Positions 9,180 to 17,114 of a stretch of 53,091 nucleotides of DNA are shown here, one piece after another. The translations under genes were made by a program, and so were the position numbers. Origin of the DNA: 2-01-FULL-39-10-A sp964525395 (GTDB lineage Bacteria; Patescibacteriota; Microgenomatia; Levybacterales; UBA12049); contig CAZGGU010000004.1 in assembly GCA_964525395.1 (NCBI GenBank), positions 1 to 53,091 of the forward strand, in the 5' to 3' direction. The notes under the pieces were generated by a model that saw only the letters and a program-made list of their open reading frames with translations, was not told the origin of the DNA and did not search any database. Position 1 is the stretch's first letter, and every line of letters begins with the position of its first letter.

Positions 9180-9818
9180 CTATTTATGACCGAAGACAAA
9201 TGTGGCAAAGTATCCTGCGATTCCACCACATCCATAATTCCAATTAGGATCCGAAATCGCTTCTTTGTGCCCCGTCAATGATCTATTCCAACCATATTCG
9301 ACGATATGTACTCCCAGCTGCGGCTGTCCGCCACCAAATAAAACCTCTCCCATTCGCGGAAATTCTTCTTGGTTCTGAAAAAATTTATTAAAACCTGCAT
9401 GTCCGTCGAGATCCCCATTGGTTTGTTGTTCATTGGCACGAGACTGGGCGATTCCACAAATCAAATCATTTTTCTGCACCTGCTGTACACCATGTGCTTT
9501 TCTATAATCATTGATCGCAGCGAACAATTCATCTGGAGTCGACATTCTTGAATCAGCCGGCATACTTACCCGAGTCAAATGCTCATCCACTTTCTCAACT
9601 GACCAATCCACTGGCTTTGCACTCGCAGTCGGTGCAATTTTCATATTACTTTGAATATTTGTTTGCTCTACTTTTTGATAATTATCTTTTTTAACGACGA
9701 ATTTTTCATGAATCACACTTTTTCTAGCGAGTAGAAAAAAAATGGCAAAGACTAAGAACAAGATAAAGAATTTGGAAAACGCGACAATGAAAAAAATCTC
9801 ACCTTTTTTAGGCTTCAT
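9180..9818 (-). CDS. Membrane-anchored CAP-domain (SCP/PR1) protein
   Basis: An N-terminal membrane anchor (about residues 9-30) leads to a linker and a CAP domain from about 90 to the end. Visible CAP features are INDYRKAHGV, AQSRANEQ, GHAGF with a conserved His, GEVLFGG with the conserved Glu, and HKEAISDPNWNYGCGG followed by a final beta strand. These match the cavity His/Glu residues of the family. Bacterial CAP proteins are extracytoplasmic; their activity is often unclear, so only the fold is claimed. The gene starts 2 bases after the L,D-transpeptidase stop and is surely co-transcribed with it. Confidence 0.88.
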   Translation of the reverse strand: MKPKKGEIFFIVAFSKFFILFLVFAIFFLLARKSVIHEKFVVKKDNYQKVEQTNIQSNMKIAPTASAKPVDWSVEKVDEHLTRVSMPADSRMSTPDELFAAINDYRKAHGVQQVQKNDLICGIAQSRANEQQTNGDLDGHAGFNKFFQNQEEFPRMGEVLFGGGQPQLGVHIVEYGWNRSLTGHKEAISDPNWNYGCGGIAGYFATFVFGHK

Positions 9819-9820
9819 AA

Positions 9821-10270
9821 TTAGAAGATATATACCTGAGTACCTATTGGCGCCCAGTCATATAACCATTTGGAGAAAGGCACTGGCAGATTTACGCAAC
9901 CATGCGAAACCTTGATGCCGAATTTATTATGCCAATAGGCGCCATGGATTGCATAAGCTTGATAAAAATACATGACATTGGGAACGTCTTTGAGAAAATA
10001 AGATTCATAAGGAGGATAGCTACCTTTCATATCCTGCTTATCATATTTGCGATAAATCTTAAATATTCCCTTAACTGTAGGGGTATAATACATGCCAGTC
10101 GAAGCGGGACTTTGATTAATTATTTTTCCACCTTCCCACGCATAAAGCTTCTGCGCTCCCGTATCTACGGTTATCAATTTATCGCTGGTATAAATTTGGG
10201 CTTGAGCTGGTTTATTCAAAAAAACAAATCCGGCAAATAAAATAACGAAGAAAATGAGGAAGCGTTTCAT
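9821..10270 (-). CDS. L,D-transpeptidase (YkuD domain)
   Basis: Secreted enzyme that makes 3-3 peptidoglycan cross-links or attaches proteins to the wall. A signal peptide (about 1-24, ending AQA) precedes a YkuD domain whose active site is fully visible: HGAYWHNKFG, then SHGCVNL with nucleophile Cys125 and His109/His123. At 149 residues it is a minimal form with no peptidoglycan-binding domain. It lies between an FKBP isomerase and a CAP protein. A TGTTACGAT extended -10 candidate sits 6 bases before the ATG. Confidence 0.93.
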   Translation of the reverse strand: MKRFLIFFVILFAGFVFLNKPAQAQIYTSDKLITVDTGAQKLYAWEGGKIINQSPASTGMYYTPTVKGIFKIYRKYDKQDMKGSYPPYESYFLKDVPNVMYFYQAYAIHGAYWHNKFGIKVSHGCVNLPVPFSKWLYDWAPIGTQVYIF

Positions 10271-10276
10271 GAGATT

Positions 10277-10285
10277 ATCGTAACA
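10277..10285 (-). promoter_or_regulatory. Candidate extended -10 promoter of the L,D-transpeptidase gene
   Basis: TGTTACGAT on the minus strand, 6 bases before the ATG. TACGAT is a weak -10 hexamer, but the TGn extension and spacing match the other starts, and the ftsZ promoter uses the same hexamer. Confidence 0.4.
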
Positions 10286-10288
10286 AAC

Positions 10289-10801
10289 TTACTTGATACT
10301 TACAAGCTCGATCTCAAATTTTAGAGGTGTATTAGGACCGATTATTCCACCCGCGCCACGCGGACCATAAGCCATATCTGAAGGGATCACGAGAATTCTT
10401 TTTCCGCCAACTTTCATACCGACCAAACCTTCATCCCAACCTTGAATTACTTGTCCTCCGCCGACAGTGAAATCGAATGTTTCATTTCTGTCATACGAAG
10501 AATCGAATTTAGTTCCGTTAAGAAGTGTGCCAAGATAATTAACTTCGACAGTGTCACCTGCCTTAACAGCAGAACCAGTTCCTTCTCTTTCATCTGTAAT
10601 TTCTAATTTGGTAATTTGCGGTTGTGACATAGTTGGTGTCGCCTGCTGAACTTGCTGGTTAATTTTCTGTCCGTCAAAGTTAAATAAACTCTGAGTATCA
10701 CTTGCTCCAGGTGTCGGCTTATAGACGCTCTTAGCATACACTAATACACATCCCACAGCAAGTGCACTTATCACGATGAAAATGATCAGATATTTATTCA
10801 C
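10289..10801 (-). CDS. Membrane-anchored FKBP-type peptidyl-prolyl isomerase
   Basis: Proline isomerase expected to fold exported proteins. Residues about 4-23 form a membrane anchor or signal; a Cys at 18 lies in it, but the context is a poor lipobox, so an anchor is preferred. A Q/T-rich linker precedes the FKBP domain (about 75-170) with VEVNYLGTL, FDSSYDRNETF, VIQGWDEGLVGMKVGGKR and the final FEIELVSIK. The start codon is GTG. An extended -10 box 7 bases upstream suggests leaderless mRNA. It is the first gene of an envelope series. Confidence 0.92.
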   Translation of the reverse strand: MNKYLIIFIVISALAVGCVLVYAKSVYKPTPGASDTQSLFNFDGQKINQQVQQATPTMSQPQITKLEITDEREGTGSAVKAGDTVEVNYLGTLLNGTKFDSSYDRNETFDFTVGGGQVIQGWDEGLVGMKVGGKRILVIPSDMAYGPRGAGGIIGPNTPLKFEIELVSIK

Positions 10802-10808
10802 GCTGCCT

Positions 10809-10817
10809 ATTATAACA
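10809..10817 (-). promoter_or_regulatory. Extended -10 promoter of the FKBP gene (leaderless)
   Basis: TGTTATAAT on the minus strand, 7 bases before the GTG start. It stands back to back with the plus-strand promoter at 10841-10849. Confidence 0.72.
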
Positions 10818-10840
10818 GAAATTATTTTGCTTGCACCCCA

Positions 10841-10849
10841 TGTTATAAT
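10841..10849 (+). promoter_or_regulatory. Extended -10 promoter of the small secreted protein gene (leaderless)
   Basis: TGTTATAAT on the plus strand, 3 bases before a first ATG (10853) and 6 before a second (10856). The second ATG fits the expected transcription start best. Confidence 0.7.
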
Positions 10850-10852
10850 TTA

Positions 10853-11278
10853 ATGATGATAAAAAAAATAATTCCTTTATTTTTATTCTTTTTAGTAGCC
10901 ACACCAGCATATGCTGAATCTGCAAATGTTAATATTACTAACTCCGTAAATACGACTGGTACCAATTCCACGCTTAATTCCAAAACAACAACTCACATAA
11001 AAGTAGAGACTAATGGAAAAGTAACAGAATATAATTCAGATAAACCAGGAAACATAGAAGTAAATTCTATAAATGGTGAATCGAGTATTAAAGTAAATGG
11101 CGAAACAGTTTCTGGAAATCCTACCGCAGAACCCAATGATGATCAAACTCCGACTACCACCAAATCCCCATCTCCGAAACCTGATCAGTCAAATGATAAA
11201 GAGAAACAAAATGCGATTGAAGAGTTTATCGAAACAATAGACTCAGCTATCGAGAAGCTTTTTTCCGTTTTCCGCTAG
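10853..11278 (+). CDS. Small secreted protein of unknown function
   Basis: A clear signal peptide (about 1-21, hydrophobic core ending AYA) is followed by a Thr/Asn/Ser-rich region with beta-type repeats (HIKVETNGKVTEYNSD, SIKVNGETV). A Pro/Thr/Ser linker (about 95-115) comes next, then a short amphipathic C-terminal helix. I know of no named function. It could be a surface or wall-associated protein. Start 10856 is equally possible. Its 3' end overlaps the convergent RND gene by 32 bases. Confidence 0.78.
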   Translation: MMIKKIIPLFLFFLVATPAYAESANVNITNSVNTTGTNSTLNSKTTTHIKVETNGKVTEYNSDKPGNIEVNSINGESSIKVNGETVSGNPTAEPNDDQTPTTTKSPSPKPDQSNDKEKQNAIEEFIETIDSAIEKLFSVFR

Positions 11279-14200
11279 GCTTGAATGTTAGATAATAAAC
11301 CACTGGAATAAAGAAGAGCATAATAGTTCCTGAGAAAGTAAGTCCGGCAATAATCGCACCACCTAAACCTCTCCATAAGGGATCTGAAATGGTCACAGGA
11401 ATAAGTCCGAGAATTGCAGTGAACGAAGTTAACGCGATTGCTTCCAGCCTACTGGCTGAACCTTCAGCTACTCCTTCTTCCAGACTCATGTGCGGCTGAT
11501 TTTCATTTGCCTGAATTTTATCCACGATCAGAATCGCATTTTTTACCACAATTCCAAACAAGGCCAATACTCCAATCAGCGCTGGGAATGAAAGCGGTGT
11601 ATTAGTAAGAGCAAAGATGATAAACACCCCAGAAATAGAGAGTGGAATTACGAGTAGCACGATAAATGCTTTTCTAAAAGATGAGAACTGTAAAACCATC
11701 GTCACTAAAATTAACAAAAACGATAAAACCATAGCGATTAAAATAGTGTTGACTGAATTTTGATTTTCTTCATTCACTCCACCTGTTTTCCAAGAATAAC
11801 CAGTCGGAAGATCCAGCGAATCTGCATAGGTTTCAAGTTCTTTATTTATCGTTTGGATATTTCCTCCTGCTGTCACAGAAGCCGTAACAGACAATGTCCT
11901 ATCTCCATCTTCGCGAGTAATAAGTGCAGGACTTGCTTGTAATTCCAGTGAACCCAAAGATTGAAGCGGCACACTTTCCCCTGTTTGGGTCGGAATCAGG
12001 AGCGTATCGATTGATTCAATAAATTGTTCACTATCTGAAAAACGGAGCGTTATATCCTGCTCATCGTTAGAAGAGGCATCAAATTTGACAGAATCAAGCT
12101 CAAATCCAGAAGCAAAAGTTCTAAGTGACAACGCTACTTGATCAAGCGCAACTCCTGCTTCAGAAAGCTTCTGTGGATCAGGTTTAAATGTTACCTTACT
12201 AGTTCCCGGCTTTATCGATTTATCTACGTTGGTCACTCCTGGCTGGGATTCCAGATAACTCATTACTTCAGTCGCATATTGATCCAGTACTCCCAAATCT
12301 GGTCCGATTAATTTAAGCTGTATATCTGCTCCTGCTGGTGGACCATTACTTGGCTCCAATACTTGAAAATTTCCTTTATTATAATCTTTGAACTCGCTCC
12401 TTAGACCTTGTGCGATTTCATCAGAACTTTGATCTTTATCTTCAGCAAGAACTAGAGTGTAAAGAATATTATTTACATCCCCCTGCCCTGCTCCGAAATC
12501 TCCAGTAGTCTGCCCCATATTTAACGTCACTGTGTCAATGTTTTTCGTGTGTTTTAATTTTTCCAGAATTCTAAGTCCCTCCATCTTAGTGGTAGAAATA
12601 TTTGTTCCGACTGGAAGCTCTACAGAAATATTTAATTCTTTAGAATCAGTCTTAGGAAAAAATTCATTCTTCACAAAACCGAACGGCACAAGCATGTAGG
12701 AAAAAACGCTAAAAATAATTACAAAAACGATCACGAGTCGCATATTTCTTTTTGACGCCAGAATTTTTCTAATAAATAATTGATATCTGATTGATAACGG
12801 CTCAAAACTTAAAAATCCTTCGTCCAAATATTTCCTGACTGTTTTTGGTTTTACATATTTTTGAGTTAATAATTTATTTTTTAAAACATCTCTTGTTCTG
12901 AATAAGACAAAAAGTAATATAGCCAAGACTCCTATTTCTAAAATAACTAAAGGTGTTTTTCCTGATACTGCAAAAAGTATTCCGATAATTCCTAGAACTA
13001 CTAATGCTATTAATAAACCTTTAACTCTTCTTGGCATTGCAGGTTTTAAAAAGTAAGTAATAATTGGAAGTGTGATAAACATCGCGACAAAGAATGATGC
13101 TAAAAGCGTAGTAGAAACCACAATCGGAATCGGTTTAATAAATTCACCAATAATGCCAGAAGACATTAAAAGTGGTAAAAATGCCCAAACAGTTGTGAGA
13201 GTAGTCGTAAAAATCGCAACAATAAAATCTTTCCAAACTAAGAGCCCTGTTTCATATGGTGTGAATTTTCCCGATCTATAATAAGAAGTCATCGCAGAAA
13301 TTACTACGATAGTGTCATCAACGAGCAAACCAAGTGCAAGAAGAAGTGAGAAAAATGAAATAAACGAAAGAGAAACTCCGAATAGATTCATCACTGAAAA
13401 AGTAATTAAAAATGTAATCGGAATAGAAAGAGATGCCACAATCGCTTGACGAATTCCAAGGAAAATAAGTAATGCCAAGAAAACCATTGAGATCGTAATC
13501 AGAAAATCCCTAATCAGTCCACTGAACTGCTCATCGATTTCATCCGAAACATCAGAGGTTGTAAAAACTGCGAATTGATTATCATATTGTTTTAAAGTCG
13601 ATTCTAATTCTTTATTCGTTTCCTCCACTGTTTTACTTATGTCAGCATTTTCTGTCTTATAAATTGAAAAACTGACTGCTTGTCTAGCACCCAGATTTTC
13701 TTCAGCAACGAAACTTTGGAGCTGAGACGGTTTGGATTTTATAGAAACCGATGCGACATCAGAAAGATTAATAATCGTTCCTTGATTATTTATTTTTATA
13801 TTTCGGATGTCATCGATATTTGTGATTGTCGGATCAATCGAAAGAGTAAAGGATGAATCATCAGTTCTCACTGTTCCGGCTGGTACAGATTTAGTGGCAT
13901 TCCGAATTGCTGCGAAAATAACTTGCGGATTAATTTGGTAAGTAGAAATTTGTTCAGGTTTTAGAAGAATTTGAATTTCTTGCTCTTCAAGTCCAGAGAC
14001 TGTAACTTCATCCACAAGTCCTACATTTTTTAATCTCTCTTCTAATGTTTTAGAAAAAGTTATAAGAGATGCAGTGTCATCATTTTTACTGACAAGTGAA
14101 AATGACCAAACAGGAAATCTCTCGAAATCTATTTTAGAAACATTAGTTTTTTGTGCTTCTTCTGGTAAATCCACTGAATCCACAGCTGACTTCACATCAC

Positions 14201-14567
14201 TCGTCGCTTTATCAGCATCAGTTCCAGTATTAAATTCAATTTGGATCACTGAAACAGAATCCCGGGAGGTAGAGGAATACGTTTTTATATTTTGAACGCT
14301 TCCCAAAGAATCCTCAATCGGATCCGTAACAAGGGACTCTACATCTGTCGGACTTGCTCCAGGAAGAACGGTAGAGACAATAACTAGTGGAATTTTTATT
14401 TCTGGGTTAAGTCTTCGTGGAAGATTTTGATAACTAAAAATTCCAAGACTGAAAATAATTATTAAAAGTAAAACGAGAAGTCTTGGATTACGAAGATATT
14501 TGGCCTGGACTGATTCAGACAACTTTTTATCAAATCTTAAGTGTTTTAAGTATGAAGCATGTTTCAT
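11247..14567 (-). CDS. RND-family (AcrB/HAE1-type) efflux transporter
   Basis: Proton-driven multidrug-type pump. The 1106 residues show two repeats: a first membrane segment (about 29-47), a large extracytoplasmic loop starting with the PGASPTDVE motif, and a second membrane set with the paired aspartates in LLVDDTIVVISA. After a central hydrophobic stretch the pattern repeats with a second large loop, ending in GIVVKNAILIVDKI and further helices. A basic segment with two extra hydrophobic stretches (about 510-555) between the halves is unusual for AcrB. It follows the adaptor gene by 4 bases. No outer-membrane TolC-type gene is nearby. Confidence 0.92.
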   Translation of the reverse strand: MKHASYLKHLRFDKKLSESVQAKYLRNPRLLVLLLIIIFSLGIFSYQNLPRRLNPEIKIPLVIVSTVLPGASPTDVESLVTDPIEDSLGSVQNIKTYSSTSRDSVSVIQIEFNTGTDADKATSDVKSAVDSVDLPEEAQKTNVSKIDFERFPVWSFSLVSKNDDTASLITFSKTLEERLKNVGLVDEVTVSGLEEQEIQILLKPEQISTYQINPQVIFAAIRNATKSVPAGTVRTDDSSFTLSIDPTITNIDDIRNIKINNQGTIINLSDVASVSIKSKPSQLQSFVAEENLGARQAVSFSIYKTENADISKTVEETNKELESTLKQYDNQFAVFTTSDVSDEIDEQFSGLIRDFLITISMVFLALLIFLGIRQAIVASLSIPITFLITFSVMNLFGVSLSFISFFSLLLALGLLVDDTIVVISAMTSYYRSGKFTPYETGLLVWKDFIVAIFTTTLTTVWAFLPLLMSSGIIGEFIKPIPIVVSTTLLASFFVAMFITLPIITYFLKPAMPRRVKGLLIALVVLGIIGILFAVSGKTPLVILEIGVLAILLFVLFRTRDVLKNKLLTQKYVKPKTVRKYLDEGFLSFEPLSIRYQLFIRKILASKRNMRLVIVFVIIFSVFSYMLVPFGFVKNEFFPKTDSKELNISVELPVGTNISTTKMEGLRILEKLKHTKNIDTVTLNMGQTTGDFGAGQGDVNNILYTLVLAEDKDQSSDEIAQGLRSEFKDYNKGNFQVLEPSNGPPAGADIQLKLIGPDLGVLDQYATEVMSYLESQPGVTNVDKSIKPGTSKVTFKPDPQKLSEAGVALDQVALSLRTFASGFELDSVKFDASSNDEQDITLRFSDSEQFIESIDTLLIPTQTGESVPLQSLGSLELQASPALITREDGDRTLSVTASVTAGGNIQTINKELETYADSLDLPTGYSWKTGGVNEENQNSVNTILIAMVLSFLLILVTMVLQFSSFRKAFIVLLVIPLSISGVFIIFALTNTPLSFPALIGVLALFGIVVKNAILIVDKIQANENQPHMSLEEGVAEGSASRLEAIALTSFTAILGLIPVTISDPLWRGLGGAIIAGLTFSGTIMLFFIPVVYYLTFKPSGKRKKASR

Positions 14568-14571
14568 TAAA

Positions 14572-16059
14572 TTAATTTGTTACCTTAACTGGATCTCCGT
14601 TGATTACATTTCTATTGAGGATTACCTGGTCTTCATTATTCAATCCTTTTTTGACTTCAACATATCTTCCCACTACTTCACCTAAATCTACTTTTATACT
14701 TTTGGCTTTTCCGCTCTCAGCGATAAAAACATATGCTTGGTCTTGGGTTTGGAAAACGGAATCAACTGGAATGAAAGGCACAGTTGAGCCAGTATTTGGG
14801 AAGTCGATTGGTATTTCGATAGTGATATATCCTTTATCAGAAACTGATTTGCTGAGTTCTTCTGGAACACTAAATTGTGCTGAATAAAGCGCTCCGTCGG
14901 TTGCTTCAGTTGAGACGAAGAATGGCACTGCGCTAAATTCCTGATCGCCAAACCTTAATATACTTGGAATCGCTTTTGAAACACCTTGTGACATTTCGCG
15001 TGAAAGAAGAGCTACGGCGATCAAACTTTGCTTGTCTCCTGAGAGCTGCACTAAAGGTGTTCCAGGACTTACCACTTGTCCTTCTTTTACATAAACTCTT
15101 TCAATCTTTCCTGAGAAAGGCGCACTTGGATACATAGTTGCCTCACTAATTTGAGCAATGATTAAACTTAATCTACTAACTTCTTTGTTTAAATCAAGCG
15201 CTTTTACCTGAAGAGCAAGTTGTCTGATAGCGATGTCTTTAGAAATATCTGACATTTGCGCAGGTGGATTAGTATCAGAGCCAGCATATTCTGCACTCTT
15301 AAGTCCTGATTGAAGTTGTAAATTAGCAGATAAAAGTTGTGCTCTTAATGCTTTTGCTTGGGCAATTCCCTGAGCATCATTATTTGCTTCGGCTTGCTCT
15401 TGTGCAGCCTGTGCTGAAGAAAGCATTTCATTGTTTAAATTAATAAGATCCCTTGTCGCACCCAGCGAATCATTACTTATTTTTCTTAGCTCATCGGCAT
15501 TTTGATCATTTTTTTCAGCAAGTTCTTTTTGTTTTTGAATCAATCCTCTTTGAATACCATATGTATCCAATGCATTTTTATATTGAACTTGTGCCAACTG
15601 GCGCTGTGCTGAAAAGAGATTTCCACCTTGATAATTCGAAGACATGGACACTAAAGTTGTTCCTCTTCCTACTTCTTGGCCTGCTTCTACATTAATTGCC
15701 TGAACTACACCACCACTGAGTGCCACTACTTTTACTACGCCTGATTTTTCCACTTGTGCTTGAACCACTATTTTTGGTGAATCGCCAATTGTGTAAACTT
15801 GCACATTTTTTGTGGGAAGCACAGTCTCTTCAGCTGCTGGCTTTGGAGTCGTTAAAAAGTGACTGAGTACTATTAATAATAGTAGTATCCCTAAGATTAC
15901 AGCAAATGTAGTTAAAGGCTTTCTTCTTGCGAAAGTAATAAATTTCTGTGAATAAACTTTTCTTTTTTTATTAACAACAGAAACTCTAGGTGATAGAGTT
16001 TTCTTAGCTTGGTTTTTTGATTTACCAAAACGCTTACTTATATTTGAAATAAAATTCAT
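14572..16059 (-). CDS. HlyD/AcrA-type membrane fusion (adaptor) protein
   Basis: Periplasmic-adaptor-family partner of the RND pump. A basic cytoplasmic start leads to a membrane anchor (about 50-70), then a lipoyl half-motif (GGVVQAINVEAGQEVGRG), a long helical coiled-coil region (about 150-310, rich in Ala/Gln/Glu), the second lipoyl half (GKIERVYVKEGQVVSPG), and beta-barrel and membrane-proximal domains. Its 495 residues are typical. It is the promoter-proximal gene of the operon and has a complete -35/-10 promoter and a roughly 45-base leader containing an inverted repeat. Confidence 0.92.
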   Translation of the reverse strand: MNFISNISKRFGKSKNQAKKTLSPRVSVVNKKRKVYSQKFITFARRKPLTTFAVILGILLLLIVLSHFLTTPKPAAEETVLPTKNVQVYTIGDSPKIVVQAQVEKSGVVKVVALSGGVVQAINVEAGQEVGRGTTLVSMSSNYQGGNLFSAQRQLAQVQYKNALDTYGIQRGLIQKQKELAEKNDQNADELRKISNDSLGATRDLINLNNEMLSSAQAAQEQAEANNDAQGIAQAKALRAQLLSANLQLQSGLKSAEYAGSDTNPPAQMSDISKDIAIRQLALQVKALDLNKEVSRLSLIIAQISEATMYPSAPFSGKIERVYVKEGQVVSPGTPLVQLSGDKQSLIAVALLSREMSQGVSKAIPSILRFGDQEFSAVPFFVSTEATDGALYSAQFSVPEELSKSVSDKGYITIEIPIDFPNTGSTVPFIPVDSVFQTQDQAYVFIAESGKAKSIKVDLGEVVGRYVEVKKGLNNEDQVILNRNVINGDPVKVTN

Positions 16060-16068
16060 ATGGATTTA

Positions 16069-16094
16069 GATTTATCGGGGCAAGTTGATAAATC
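16069..16094. promoter_or_regulatory. Inverted repeat in the leader of the efflux operon
   Basis: GATTTATC and GATAAATC form a perfect 8-base inverted repeat around a 10-base spacer. It lies between the promoter (-10 at 16111-16116) and the adaptor ATG. It could be a repressor operator or an RNA hairpin controlling translation; the sequence alone cannot decide. No regulator gene is adjacent. Confidence 0.5.
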
Positions 16095-16110
16095 TCTTGA
16101 GCAGGCTATG

Positions 16111-16139
16111 ATTATAGCTTCAAACAGCCTATAAGTCAA
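16111..16139 (-). promoter_or_regulatory. Promoter of the efflux operon (-35 and -10)
   Basis: On the minus strand TTGACT, 17 bases, then TATAAT, a near-consensus sigma70-type promoter. Unlike most promoters here it leaves a leader of about 45 bases. Confidence 0.75.
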
Positions 16140-16141
16140 AC

Positions 16142-17089
16142 CTAATTGTAACGAGAAAGCACTTTTCTCATTTCACCTATGGTACTGCAATTCATAATTT
16201 CATCTCTAAGTGTTGTAGCCGCTGGAAAGTTTTGAATATAAGTTTTGCAAAATTTCTTTAAAAATGCAGGATTTTTTTCAGGAAATGTCTCTTCATAGAG
16301 ATCAATATGTTTATTAAATAAATCAATTCTTTGTTTTAAATCAACTTTATCAATCTCTATTAATGGATCAAATAACCAAGGATTAGAAAAAATTCCCCGC
16401 CCAATCATAAATCCATCACACTTATATTTTTCAAATTTTTCTTCAATTTCTTGAAGAGTTCTAATGTCTCCATTACCGATGATTATAGTTTCAGGAGCGG
16501 TTATTTCTTTTAAAGCAGTGATTTCACCCATCAGATCCCAATGCGCAGGAACTTTAGATTGCTCAGCCACAGTTCGCAGATGAACCGTTATAGCCGCAAT
16601 ATTTTGTGAGAGCAAAAACTCAATCCAACTTAAATCAATTTCAGAGAATCCGATCCTAGTCTTTACGGATATTGGTAAATCACCTGCTTCACTTTTTACA
16701 GCATTAATAATTTGTACTGCAAGCTTTCGATTTTTTATCAAAGCAGAACATGCTCCATTTTTAATAACAGCTCTATCAGGACATCCCATGTTTATATCAA
16801 TTCCATCAAATCCTGCTTCACGACAATATTTCGCTGCAGATTTAAACGATTCCAGATCAGTTCCCCAAATTTGCGCTATCACAGGATGTTCATTTTTAGT
16901 AAACATTAATCTTTCAGCCACCTTGTGCTTGCCGGCTGAATTTAATCCCTCGACATTGGCAAACTCCGTAAAAAGAACATCTGGCTTTCCAATTTCAGTA
17001 ATAAGCTTACGAAAAACTACATCAGTTACGCCATCCATGGGCGCTAAAACAGTAAATGGCTTCGGAAGCATTTTCCAAAAGTTATTCAT
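16142..17089 (-). CDS. dus: tRNA-dihydrouridine synthase
   Basis: FMN enzyme that reduces uridines in tRNA D-loops. The TIM barrel opens with LAPMDGVTD and continues with INMGCPDRAVIKNGACSALIKN, where Cys114 is the catalytic proton donor. It then shows VKTRIGF, ITVHLRT and IIGNGDI, and the phosphate-binding GFMIGRG. At 315 residues it matches the DusB-like group, though the subfamily is not certain. It has its own extended -10 box and no Shine-Dalgarno. Confidence 0.94.
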   Translation of the reverse strand: MNNFWKMLPKPFTVLAPMDGVTDVVFRKLITEIGKPDVLFTEFANVEGLNSAGKHKVAERLMFTKNEHPVIAQIWGTDLESFKSAAKYCREAGFDGIDINMGCPDRAVIKNGACSALIKNRKLAVQIINAVKSEAGDLPISVKTRIGFSEIDLSWIEFLLSQNIAAITVHLRTVAEQSKVPAHWDLMGEITALKEITAPETIIIGNGDIRTLQEIEEKFEKYKCDGFMIGRGIFSNPWLFDPLIEIDKVDLKQRIDLFNKHIDLYEETFPEKNPAFLKKFCKTYIQNFPAATTLRDEIMNCSTIGEMRKVLSRYN

Positions 17090-17096
17090 GAAGCTA

Positions 17097-17105
17097 ATTA
17101 TACCA
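17097..17105 (-). promoter_or_regulatory. Extended -10 promoter of dus (leaderless)
   Basis: TGGTATAAT on the minus strand, 7 bases before the ATG and no Shine-Dalgarno. Confidence 0.72.
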
Positions 17106-17114
17106 AACTAGAGG

